From Hyphomicrobiales bacterium (GTDB taxonomy: Bacteria > Pseudomonadota > Alphaproteobacteria > Rhizobiales > Beijerinckiaceae), in the NCBI GenBank assembly GCA_930633495.1, contig CAKNFJ010000002.1, positions 310,001 through 374,000 on the forward strand: a stretch of 64,000 nucleotides of DNA, in the 5' to 3' direction. This document shows, one piece after another, positions 1-7,222 of the stretch. Each line of letters opens with the position of its first letter. Within the stretch, counting starts at the first letter, position 1. Position numbers and translations under genes: made by a program. Under the pieces are notes generated by a model that was not told the DNA's origin, did no database searches, and saw nothing but the letters and a program-made list of their open reading frames with translations.

Positions 1-897
<897 letters not shown>

Positions 898-906
898 TCC
901 CCTCGG

Positions 907-935
907 CCGCCAGTCTGGCTCCTCCAGGCTGGCGG
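907..935 (+). terminator. Hairpin terminator after serS
   Basis: A 12-bp stem (907-918 with 924-935, one G-T wobble) around a 5-nt loop starts 9 nt after the serS stop. Only a weak T-run follows, so it may be rho-independent in form but moderate in strength. Confidence 0.6.
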
Positions 936-992
936 TTGGCCTTGTGCCTCGCCTCCGTCCGGCTGAAAGTGCGGAACGAACAGGAGTTGGTC

Positions 993-1277
993 ATGGGCAG
1001 CCTTGTCATCTGGAGCGACCCCGCGGTTCGCGTGGTCGCCGAGTGGACGAAACCCGCGATGGGTGCTCGTTCCGGAACATACGAGGTCCTCGGTGGTGGA
1101 GAGGTCACCGATGGTGTCTGGCACCCTGAGAAGCGGCAATCCGCGACCAACCGGGGAGATGCGCTCGCCAAGGCGGGCAAGCTCGCGCGGAAGCTGCGAA
1201 AGGACAAAGGCATCGAAGGCGATCCGCCTCCTCTTCCTGCGGATGAAGATGCCCCAGGTCCGACGCTTTCGCCCTAA
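993..1277 (+). CDS. Small hypothetical protein (94 aa)
   Basis: Unrecognised. The start at 993 is chosen because GAACAGGAG lies just upstream as a ribosome binding site; the frame is open further upstream but that part overlaps serS. The product starts MGSLVIWSDPAVRVVAEW, has a basic Lys/Arg stretch near residues 62-75 and a Pro/Asp-rich tail. It has no signal peptide or membrane segment. It follows serS by 95 nt across a terminator-like hairpin, so it is probably transcribed separately or by read-through. Confidence 0.55.
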   Translation: MGSLVIWSDPAVRVVAEWTKPAMGARSGTYEVLGGGEVTDGVWHPEKRQSATNRGDALAKAGKLARKLRKDKGIEGDPPPLPADEDAPGPTLSP

Positions 1278-1290
1278 GGAATGACCCGCC

Positions 1291-1332
1291 AGACCTTGTA
1301 AGGTCTTCTGTTGCGCCGCACACTTGCGGCGC
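1291..1332 (+). terminator. Two adjacent hairpins
   Basis: AGACCTT (1291-1297) pairs with AAGGTCT (1300-1306) and is followed by TCTGTT, resembling a terminator for the gene ending at 1277. A second perfect 7-bp stem GCGCCGC/GCGGCGC (1313-1319 with 1326-1332) ends one base before the ATG at 1334. Confidence 0.5.
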
Positions 1333-1333
1333 C

Positions 1334-1747
1334 ATGCATCACGTCGACCCCGCGCGAATCGAGCCCGATGGGCTTCCCTGTTTTACGGGAGTCGACGTCC
1401 GCATTGCGCGTGCGGGATCAGGGTGGCGCGCAGCTCTCACCAAGCCGAACGGCGCCGGCCGCACGTTCCGGATCATTTTGAGCGGTGGTGTGGTGCAACT
1501 CGCTGTCGATGCGAGCGATACGCCGGTTCAACTCGACCAGGCCATCCGCTCGGTTAGGCACATCGACGCCGGGCGTCCCGGTGAGGTGTTTCTGGCTCGC
1601 GGCGCGGATCTCGAATTCGCAATCGCCGGCGAGTTTATCGGCTTCCGAGGCCGCGCGGGCGCCGTGCGCTTCGGCGCCATGTTCAAGCCGTATCAGGACG
1701 CGATCGCACTCATGCCCTGGTACGGCTTCCGGCAGCTGCGCGGCTAG
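1334..1747 (+). CDS. Hypothetical protein (137 aa)
   Basis: Unrecognised soluble protein, about 137 residues, with several short beta-like hydrophobic stretches (FRIILSGGVVQLAV, VFLARGADLEFAIAG). The only ATG in frame, at 1334, sits one base after a perfect GC hairpin and has no Shine-Dalgarno sequence, so translation may be leader-controlled or the start may be wrong. The 3' end overlaps the end of the convergent gene at 1744 by 4 nt. The opposite strand is also open here, but the codon pattern favours the plus strand. Confidence 0.5.
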   Translation: MHHVDPARIEPDGLPCFTGVDVRIARAGSGWRAALTKPNGAGRTFRIILSGGVVQLAVDASDTPVQLDQAIRSVRHIDAGRPGEVFLARGADLEFAIAGEFIGFRGRAGAVRFGAMFKPYQDAIALMPWYGFRQLRG

Positions 1748-2637
1748 ACCGGCGTCGGGGCAAGCGAAGCCTGCCAGTCGTCGATGCAACGCCGGAAGAA
1801 AGGAAGGGACCAAAGATTCGAAACGCCGGTTGGGGCTTCAGCATCGTGGTGCTTCCCGTCGAACACGATCCATTCATGGGTGCCCGCATCGAAATTGCAG
1901 AACGTCGCGACCGCATCCAAGTCGTCCCAGTCCATGCCGTCCGGAGGCTGGATGTTCGGCCAGTGCTCAGCGATCAGAGCTCGGTCGAAGCCGCAGGGTT
2001 CATCGTCGGAGTGGAGCATGAGCTGCTCGATGCCCATTTCCGACATGCCGAGCGCATAGAAATCGCCAAGTCCACCCAGTTCCTCAGCGACGTCGCTGAC
2101 GACGCAGGCACAGCGCCCGGCATTGATCGCCTGCACGCTCTCGACGCCCTCCGCCAGCAAGCGATCGCGGATTGTCTCGATTGCCGTCGCGAGCCGCTGG
2201 GCAGCCGATACGCTCTCGGCTGCGGCCCCGCGTTCGAGCGGCTCTTTCTCCTGGGACCGGTACGGGTAGTGGTCAGGCGTCAGGGGAATCCCGATCTCGG
2301 TAGATAGAGCCTCGATTTCCTCGGCAAAGGCGGGGAACGGATTGCGGTTCTGGTATCCGGTGATGAGGGTGTTCTCGAACCCCCGAAACATGGGCGTGTT
2401 GCCGTGAGCGTCCGCGGCGATCATGACGGGGAACGCGGTCTCTTCGCTGAGGAGCTGCTCCAGCGCGAAAAACCGGACAGGCTTGCTTGCACGGGCCTCG
2501 TTGGCGCCGCGATCCTGGAGTTCTCGCTGGAAGAAGACGCCGATCGCGGTCTCTCCGGCGGTCTGGACCTCGAAGCCGTCTGCTTCGGTTTCCAGTTCGT
2601 GCCAGCGCCCGGCCCCCGTTTCCAGGATCGTCTTCAT
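1744..2637 (-). CDS. Hypothetical protein (297 aa)
   Basis: Unrecognised, acidic, soluble protein of 297 residues starting MKTILETGAGRWHELETEADG. It has no signal peptide or membrane helix. The middle (roughly residues 125-190) is helical and alanine-rich, and the C-terminal third is rich in Trp and Asp (GMDWDDLDAV and EWIVFDGKHHD). Codon use matches the neighbours. It stands alone on the minus strand, convergent with the 1334 gene, and its start faces the tRNA gene at 2799. No function is assigned. Confidence 0.7.
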   Translation of the reverse strand: MKTILETGAGRWHELETEADGFEVQTAGETAIGVFFQRELQDRGANEARASKPVRFFALEQLLSEETAFPVMIAADAHGNTPMFRGFENTLITGYQNRNPFPAFAEEIEALSTEIGIPLTPDHYPYRSQEKEPLERGAAAESVSAAQRLATAIETIRDRLLAEGVESVQAINAGRCACVVSDVAEELGGLGDFYALGMSEMGIEQLMLHSDDEPCGFDRALIAEHWPNIQPPDGMDWDDLDAVATFCNFDAGTHEWIVFDGKHHDAEAPTGVSNLWSLPFFRRCIDDWQASLAPTPV

Positions 2638-2798
2638 GGTGCGTTGTCTCCGCGGATTCGTTCTGAGGTGACTATCGTCTCGATGCAGGCAATCGACAAC
2701 CGGGAGGGCTGAAAGGATCGCGTTAACGCTCCTCCACCGTTTCGTGAAATCTCACCCTTGATTCTTCGATCACCAGGCTCCAGCTTGGAAGGACGGAA

Positions 2799-2873
2799 GC
2801 ACCGCTAGCTTAGCGGTTCAGAGCACCAAGAGTAATGACCTTGGGGGCGGTGGTTCGAGTCCACTGCGGTGCA
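2799..2873 (+). tRNA. tRNA with atypical anticodon arm (AAT if loop is read as 7 nt)
   Basis: A full cloverleaf folds by eye: acceptor GCACCGC (2799-2805) with GCGGTGC (2866-2872), D stem GCTT/GAGC (2808-2811, 2821-2824), T stem with a TTCGAGT loop (2849-2865), discriminator A2873. The anticodon stem CCAAG/CTTGG (2826-2830, 2840-2844) encloses nine bases instead of seven. Allowing an A-C mismatch at 2831/2839 gives a 7-nt loop GTAATGA with U33 and anticodon AAT, which would read AUU (Ile) and is very rare in bacteria. The 3' CCA is not encoded (CCG follows). It lies 23 nt before the first ATG of the peptidyl-tRNA hydrolase homologue's leader and may be cotranscribed with it. Confidence 0.75.
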
Positions 2874-3002
2874 CCGTCAACCCAAAGGAGTTTTCCATGA
2901 CCATGATCTCGCATTGACCTGCCGCGGGTCGGCCGCACCGTCGAGAAGACGGAAAATGACGACAAGCTCTACATCTACGCGCTGGTTCGCGCAGATCTCC
3001 AG

Positions 3003-3329
3003 ATGCCGCCCGGGAAGCTGAGCTCCCAAGCCGGCCACGCCTACACCGACGCGCTGTGGGCCGCATACGACCAGGACCCCGAACTCGCGCTCCGCTATCG
3101 GCGGGAAGGCGCTGGTGGTTCGAAAGTCACCCTCAAAGCGAAGAACCTGGCAGCACTCGAACGCGCAAGGCGCGAATGCGAGGAAGCCGGTGTCCCGCAC
3201 GCTCTCATCATCGATCGCGATCACGTCCTGCTGCCGCATTTCACCGGGGATCCTGTGGCGACCGCACTCGGCGTGATCGGGACGAAGGCAGAGCTGCGCC
3301 CGCTGATGAAGCGCTTTCAGGTCGTTTGA
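3003..3329 (+). CDS. PTH2-family peptidyl-tRNA hydrolase homologue, 5' end uncertain
   Basis: Resembles type II peptidyl-tRNA hydrolases (archaeal/eukaryotic Pth2 fold), which release peptides from peptidyl-tRNA. It has the PPGKLSSQAGHAY segment (family GK..AQ..HA), a KVTLKAKN strand, VPHALIIDRD, and the closing ALGVIG strand. The usual DAGRT segment is altered (DRDHVL), so activity is uncertain. 3003 is the first ATG in frame, but the family's first beta strand (KLYIYALVRADLQ) is coded in the same frame upstream, open from 2907, where no ATG, GTG or TTG exists. A good ribosome site and ATG at 2896 lead into a short peptide in the next frame that stops at 2916, so a frameshift or a non-standard start (CTG 2919 or ATT 2913) is likely. 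It is the first of three closely spaced genes. Confidence 0.75.
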   Translation: MPPGKLSSQAGHAYTDALWAAYDQDPELALRYRREGAGGSKVTLKAKNLAALERARRECEEAGVPHALIIDRDHVLLPHFTGDPVATALGVIGTKAELRPLMKRFQVV

Positions 3330-3341
3330 AGGGAGATGAAC

Positions 3342-3932
3342 ATGAACCAGTTTCAGAACCAGTCCGTGCCGTGCGTCTCCCTTTTGGACGCGATGAGATC
3401 CTGTGAGCAGATGCCCGGGCTCTCCGTTTTAGCGCACGGCGAGATGGTCGCTGAGCGATACTCGGAGCTCGTCGGTTTCCTCAGGGATGGGAAGCCACTC
3501 ACCAGCGAGTGGCGGCTGCCGGATTGGATCCATGATCCGATCATCCTGACGCGACTTCTGCCGGATGATCTGATGGCCGAATATCACGTTTTCCATGACT
3601 GCGGAAAGCCGGCCTGCTTGGTAATCGACGAGGAAGGAAAGCGTCGGTTCCCGAACCACGCCCAGGTTTCGAAGGACATCTGGCTGAGCCTCGGAGGCGA
3701 CGAGCGGGTCGGGGAGCTCATCGGGATGGATATGGACGCGCACTTGCTCAGGGACGAGGGCTTGGCAGAGTTCGCGGCCCGACCGCAGGCAATTCCGCTC
3801 TTGCTGACGGCTCTCGCCGAGATTTCTTCGAATGCGGAGATGTTCGGCGGTATCGAGTCGACGAGCTTCAAGATCAAGGCCAAGGCGCTCGCTAAGCGTG
3901 GCAAGGCGGTCCTCAAGAGGATCGCGGCATGA
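3342..3932 (+). CDS. HD-domain-like protein (196 aa)
   Basis: Likely metal-dependent phosphohydrolase-like protein. The central region contains FHDCGKP (about residues 84-90), followed by PNHAQVSKDIW and MDMDAHLL, the spacing of His/Asp ligands seen in HD domains. The C terminus is a Lys-rich helix (KIKAKALAKRGKAVLKR). The start at 3342 is preferred over the ATG at 3336 because the AGGGAG ribosome site (about 3330-3335) needs the extra spacing. It lies 12 nt after the PTH2-like gene and overlaps the next gene by ATGA, so the three form an operon. The substrate is unknown; a link to RNA or nucleotide metabolism is only suggested by neighbours. No membrane segment. Confidence 0.7.
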   Translation: MNQFQNQSVPCVSLLDAMRSCEQMPGLSVLAHGEMVAERYSELVGFLRDGKPLTSEWRLPDWIHDPIILTRLLPDDLMAEYHVFHDCGKPACLVIDEEGKRRFPNHAQVSKDIWLSLGGDERVGELIGMDMDAHLLRDEGLAEFAARPQAIPLLLTALAEISSNAEMFGGIESTSFKIKAKALAKRGKAVLKRIAA

Positions 3933-4306
3933 CGACGGCCAGTGCACACGCGAAGGAGGCTCAGGTCTCCTTCGCACCCCTGAAGGCCTGCGACGCCTGT
4001 CGCATCTGCTCGGCGGCCTGCGGTCGCGTGAGAGGTCTGGAGGCCCCTGGAGGCTTCGCGGATGGCTTCAGAGCGGGCATCACGGCGGCAGACAAGGTAA
4101 GAGCTGCCGAAGAGGTCGCCGCGGATCGAAAGCGTGATGCCTGGCTGGAATTCGAAGATCGCTTCCTGACCGGTCCAGGTGGCGGGCGGGTTGCTGCACA
4201 GATCTTCGATGCGTGCGAACGCGCTTTCGAACAAGCGTGGCCGGATCAAGTGGCGGCACATGCCGCAGCGAAGACTGCGCTTCTCGGCTTCCAGCCGGAT
4301 CGTTGA
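3929..4306 (+). CDS. Hypothetical protein with CX2CX2CX3C motif (125 aa)
   Basis: Unrecognised as a family. Near residue 20 it carries CDACRICSAAC, the C-x2-C-x2-C-x3-C arrangement that binds a 4Fe-4S cluster in ferredoxins, although there is only one such motif and no following proline. The rest is predicted to be helical and alanine-rich. Start overlaps the stop of the preceding HD-like gene (ATGA), indicating translational coupling. The gene ends 7 nt before a strong hairpin shared with a convergent operon. Confidence 0.65.
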   Translation: MTTASAHAKEAQVSFAPLKACDACRICSAACGRVRGLEAPGGFADGFRAGITAADKVRAAEEVAADRKRDAWLEFEDRFLTGPGGGRVAAQIFDACERAFEQAWPDQVAAHAAAKTALLGFQPDR

Positions 4307-4313
4307 CGAGAAG

Positions 4314-4339
4314 CCAGCCGGCGCGCCTGCGCCGGCTGG
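4314..4339. terminator. Bidirectional hairpin between convergent operons
   Basis: A perfect 11-bp GC-rich stem (4314-4324 with 4329-4339) and 4-nt loop lies between the stops of the plus-strand gene at 4306 and the minus-strand gene at 4345. There is no clear T-run on either side. Confidence 0.6.
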
Positions 4340-4344
4340 TCCAA

Positions 4345-5187
4345 CTACAGGAGGCCGAGTGCGACGAGCTTTTCGCGACCGTATAGGCTCACGAGAGCCT
4401 TGGCCTGTCGCTCGTTCAGCCGGAATGCCTCGTCACGAGGGTCCGCCGCAGGGATTAGCTCCGCCATGTCGGCTTTAACTAGGTCGGAGGCCACACCGTT
4501 CTCGATGACGCCGTCGACGTCCTGGAAGCGGAACGAACGCGGGATCTTTGCGCCAGGCGTCAGCATCACCCCGTTGGCCGCCGCCGCGGCCACCAGCGCG
4601 TAGGCGCACCGGGGACTGGGCGATCGCGGCTGGCTGTGTGGATGGGTCTTCCGAACGAGGAGCTGGCTCGAAGGCTTGATGTAGACGCTTTTGACGACAC
4701 CCACGCTCTGAGCGAACCGGTTCAGCACCAGGCGCTCGGGATTGTCCTCGGGCTCTCCGGACAGAGTGGCGGCGTGCCGCTCTAGACTGAAAGGCGCGGC
4801 GCCGGCGAGATTTCCGACACCGCCGGCCAGATTGGTCAGAATGCCGCCTTCGTGGAGCCGCTTGTGCAAGCCGATCAGCTCGGCTTCGCGTTGGAGGCAG
4901 CGTAGCTGCTCCGCCTCCGTGTAGACGGAGTCGATACGGTAGGTAACCGATCCGCCCTGCCTAAGAATCTTGCGGATGACGTTCGTTTTGAACGGATTCT
5001 GGAGACCGACAGTGTGCGGCCTTCGAGCCTCAGCTTCGTGTTCCAGAGCACGCCGCTTGGTGCCTTTCCCGACGTAGAAAATCTGTCCGTCGGGGCGACA
5101 GAGCAGGTAGACGTAGTAAAGGCCGCGCTGGCCGGCGAGGAAGCGGTCGGCATCGTCACGGCCGCCTTCGAACAACGGCTTGGTCAT
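4345..5187 (-). CDS. GIY-YIG nuclease-domain protein
   Basis: The N-terminal third holds a GIY-YIG domain of the LEM3-like type: LYYVYLLCRPDGQIFYVGKG (the 'GIY' and 'YIG' strands), then the catalytic-helix Arg/His (GTKRRALEHEAEAR), a Lys-Arg helix and a C-terminal Glu region (REAELIGLH). The second half (about residues 150-280) is unrecognised and ends in SLYGREKLVALGLL. The start at 5187 overlaps the stop of the upstream DUF1643 gene (ATGA); an open frame extends further but would run inside that gene. Such nucleases cut DNA in repair, restriction or mobile elements; the target here is unknown. Confidence 0.85.
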   Translation of the reverse strand: MTKPLFEGGRDDADRFLAGQRGLYYVYLLCRPDGQIFYVGKGTKRRALEHEAEARRPHTVGLQNPFKTNVIRKILRQGGSVTYRIDSVYTEAEQLRCLQREAELIGLHKRLHEGGILTNLAGGVGNLAGAAPFSLERHAATLSGEPEDNPERLVLNRFAQSVGVVKSVYIKPSSQLLVRKTHPHSQPRSPSPRCAYALVAAAAANGVMLTPGAKIPRSFRFQDVDGVIENGVASDLVKADMAELIPAADPRDEAFRLNERQAKALVSLYGREKLVALGLL

Positions 5188-5711
5188 TCCGGATTCCAAG
5201 GGAAAGGGACGAGGTGGGAAGGCAGGTACAATGGGTGCTCCGGCGCGCCCTTCGCCGTCAAGCGTAGTGCGTGAAGCGGGAGACCCAATCGCCGGATATG
5301 CGCGAAGCGCTCCTCCATGAGGAGACGTGTTTTCGCGCGGCCTTTTGCGCTCCCCCAAGCCGCAACGAGAACGCCGCCCTGCTGCCTGCAGAATTCGGCT
5401 GCGACGCGCAGCGCCTCATCGGCCATCGGGCCGATCGGGTCATCCATCGAGGCCAGATCGTCGGCATCGGTCGCCACGCCGGTCGCCGCGTTCACGAAGA
5501 CAAGCTCGCTGTAGCCGAGTGTGTTGGCGAAGCCGATCCCGCGCCGGGAGGTTGGGTCGTCGGAATCCGCTCCAGCGGTCGACGGATTGTGGAGGATCAT
5601 CACCAGCGGTCGGCCGCTGCTGAACAACCCACCGAGGCGCCGGCGCAGCCAAACCCGGTGCTGGGGTGAGCTGAAATGCGCGTCCTTCTCAATCCAATCA
5701 GGCAGCTGCAC
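5184..5711 (-). CDS. DUF1643-domain protein
   Basis: Matches the DUF1643 family: the early segment LVMILHNPSTAGADSDDPT, then GYSELVFVNAATGVATDADDL, DDPIGPMADEAL, VAAWGSAKGR, and the closing LTAKGAPEHPLYL, all in the family order and at typical length (175 aa). The biochemical role of the family is unknown. It lies between a DUF433-like gene (53 nt upstream) and a GIY-YIG nuclease gene (overlapping downstream), forming a three-gene minus-strand operon. No signal peptide. Confidence 0.88.
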   Translation of the reverse strand: MQLPDWIEKDAHFSSPQHRVWLRRRLGGLFSSGRPLVMILHNPSTAGADSDDPTSRRGIGFANTLGYSELVFVNAATGVATDADDLASMDDPIGPMADEALRVAAEFCRQQGGVLVAAWGSAKGRAKTRLLMEERFAHIRRLGLPLHALRLTAKGAPEHPLYLPSHLVPFPWNPE

Positions 5712-5763
5712 GGGCGATCCTTCAAATCCGGATCACGGATGATCCATCTGGATCACGCGCGCA

Positions 5764-5943
5764 TCAAGGATCGCTCTTGCCCGATCCACCGGCGAGGTTG
5801 AGTTCGCGTTCCCATCGCCTCGCAGCTGCCACCGCGTTCTTTGGCAAGGTCGGGTAGGCCTTTATGATGGCTTCTTCGGACACACCTGCCTCGAGGTTGA
5901 CGAGAACGGTATCGACGGGGATGCGGGTGAAGGGAGCCGTCAA
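5764..5943 (-). CDS. DUF433-like small protein (59 aa)
   Basis: A short frame starting at TTG 5943 and coding MTAPFTRIPVDTVLVNLEAG and then VSEEAIIKAYPTLPKNAVAA. This is the helix-turn-helix-like core of DUF433 proteins (V..IL..L..G.s.eeI...yP.L...dv.AA), which are often antitoxins of VapB-type or similar pairs. An in-frame stop lies upstream, so TTG is the only usual start. The start codon sits inside the first copy of the 27-bp repeat (5939-5964), so the repeat may also act as its operator. The next gene in the operon encodes DUF1643 rather than a recognised PIN toxin. Confidence 0.7.
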   Translation of the reverse strand: MTAPFTRIPVDTVLVNLEAGVSEEAIIKAYPTLPKNAVAAARRWERELNLAGGSGKSDP

Positions 5944-6730
5944 AAAATCCGTATTTCACTCCCCCGCAATTGCCAAAATCCTGAGGAGGAGCGCGGGCCG
6001 GTATTGCCAAAAGCGTGCGCCAAAAAGGCGCGGACGGCTAAGAAAATCGCTTCAAAACAGAGATTTACGCACGAATTCGAGAAAGAGAGAGTGGGTGTGA
6101 CAAACCGTACATCACTCCCTATGCGGCCGTCGGAGCGCCCGTGGTTGGGAGAGCATTTGGCTCCGGTGCGAGGTGTCGCAGGTTCAAGCGCGAGCCAAAT
6201 TTAAGGGGCCGAGGACGCCGCTGCCAAAAATACCGTACATCGGGCCGAATTTGGAGTCGTTCGCCGGGAGTGACCTGGCGCATCCGACCCCAAAATGGGT
6301 CATTGCCGCCATGGGAAGGCGCAAAATCGTCCCCAAAGCCACTGTCAAAAATTCCGTGGAACACTCCCTTGATAGCTGAGCCTCCGCCGGATCGGATAAT
6401 CCGACTCTGCATCATGTCCTCGGCCGCTCAACGACGGCAATTCGTCGGAAAAGTGGACTCTGGCGCTGGGATGCGGCCTCTTTGGCGGGCCAGGGACATT
6501 GCCAAAAATACCGTACTTGATGCCCAGGAGGCATTGCCAAAAAGCCGGCCGAGGCTCGGTCGAACGAATCGGGACGGGGTCGAGAATCGGCGACTGTCAA
6601 AAATACCGTGGATCACTCCCGTTCCGATTGCCAAAATCGAGTCTCGGAGCTGACCGAGTCGCTCCAAGCGGCTGCGATGGGCCTTCACGCCGACCCATTC
6701 ACGTTTGCCAAAAGCCCGTACTTCAATCCG
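5939..6730. repeat. Iteron-like repeats (seven long copies plus half-copies)
   Basis: Imperfect repeats of about 27 bp, plus-strand consensus CTGCCAAAAATACCGTACAT followed by CACTCCC, at 5939-5964, 6098-6119, 6221-6241, 6342-6368, 6498-6520, 6594-6620 and 6703-6730. Half-copies with only the TTGCCAAAA part occur at 5968-5981, 6002-6015, 6531-6548 and 6625-6641. The region between the DUF433-like gene and 6924 shows no convincing gene. The pattern fits initiator-binding iterons of a plasmid origin; an operator array is the alternative. Confidence 0.75.
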
Positions 6731-6800
6731 GGCGGCGCCGTACTTCGATCTGACGGCGCCGTACTTCAATCCGGCAACGCCGTATTTCGATCCGGAGGCG
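6716..6800 (+). repeat. Tandem 21-bp repeat block (4 units)
   Basis: CCGTA(C/T)TTC(A/G)ATC occurs at 6716, 6738, 6759 and 6780, spacing 22, 21 and 21 bp, i.e. two helical turns. Each unit is followed by GC-rich GGCGGCG-like sequence. It continues directly from the last long repeat and leads into AT-rich DNA. Confidence 0.85.
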
Positions 6801-6837
6801 TTTCGCTAAGAGACTGACATCCCGCTCTGAATCCCAG

Positions 6838-6945
6838 TCAACAGAGCCTAAAACCTAAGAGAAAAACTGGAGAAACGGATTCTCTAAAACGAGCTCGAAC
6901 AGCTCTGGTTCATTTATATTTTGTTAACCTTTTGAAAGCTCAAAT
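6838..6945. other. AT-rich segment next to iterons, candidate origin unwinding region
   Basis: Right after the 21-bp repeats the sequence becomes AT-rich for about 110 bp, with the richest part near 6910-6940 (ATTTATATTTTGTTAACC). In iteron plasmids the strand-opening site adjoins the iterons in this way. The assignment as oriV is inference. Confidence 0.55.
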
Positions 6946-7154
6946 GGGACGCACTCAGTAATTCCATGATTATCGAAGGCTTCCCGCACCTGGTTCCCTG
7001 ACAGGATGTCCCTAGGTGATGCGGGCAAGCGATCTTTTCCCTGATCTGGACTGCGCTCGAAGCCCTCGCCAGCCACATTAGGGCTGGGAACAGGCAGGAG
7101 CGAAAAGCCTGCGCTTCGATAGAATTGCGTGGACGGCCGGACGAAACCCTTCAT
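6924..7154 (-). CDS. Possible small protein (76 aa), doubtful
   Basis: An open frame from ATG 7154 coding MKGFVRPSTQFYRSAGFSLL, ending GNQVREAFDNHG and then ITECVPFELSKG. The C-terminal part reads like a real protein and the segment is otherwise empty, but there is no clear ribosome site and part overlaps the AT-rich putative origin DNA. An alternative GTG start exists at 7187. No family recognised. Confidence 0.3.
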   Translation of the reverse strand: MKGFVRPSTQFYRSAGFSLLPVPSPNVAGEGFERSPDQGKDRLPASPRDILSGNQVREAFDNHGITECVPFELSKG

Positions 7155-7222
7155 GGATCTCGGGTCATATTGGTAAGGAATATGCACTTGGTTCTTTCGG
7201 CCGTTGCCGAAATGGAGGTCTG

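Noticed and set aside
2896..2916. Resemblance of ATGACCATGAT to the lacZ alpha start, suggesting vector contamination
   Set aside because: The match covers only about a dozen bases, and the flanking tRNA and coding sequence continue normally.
6716..6800. CRISPR-like repeat array
   Set aside because: The units are contiguous at 21-22 bp with no unique spacers; iteron-type tandem repeats fit better.
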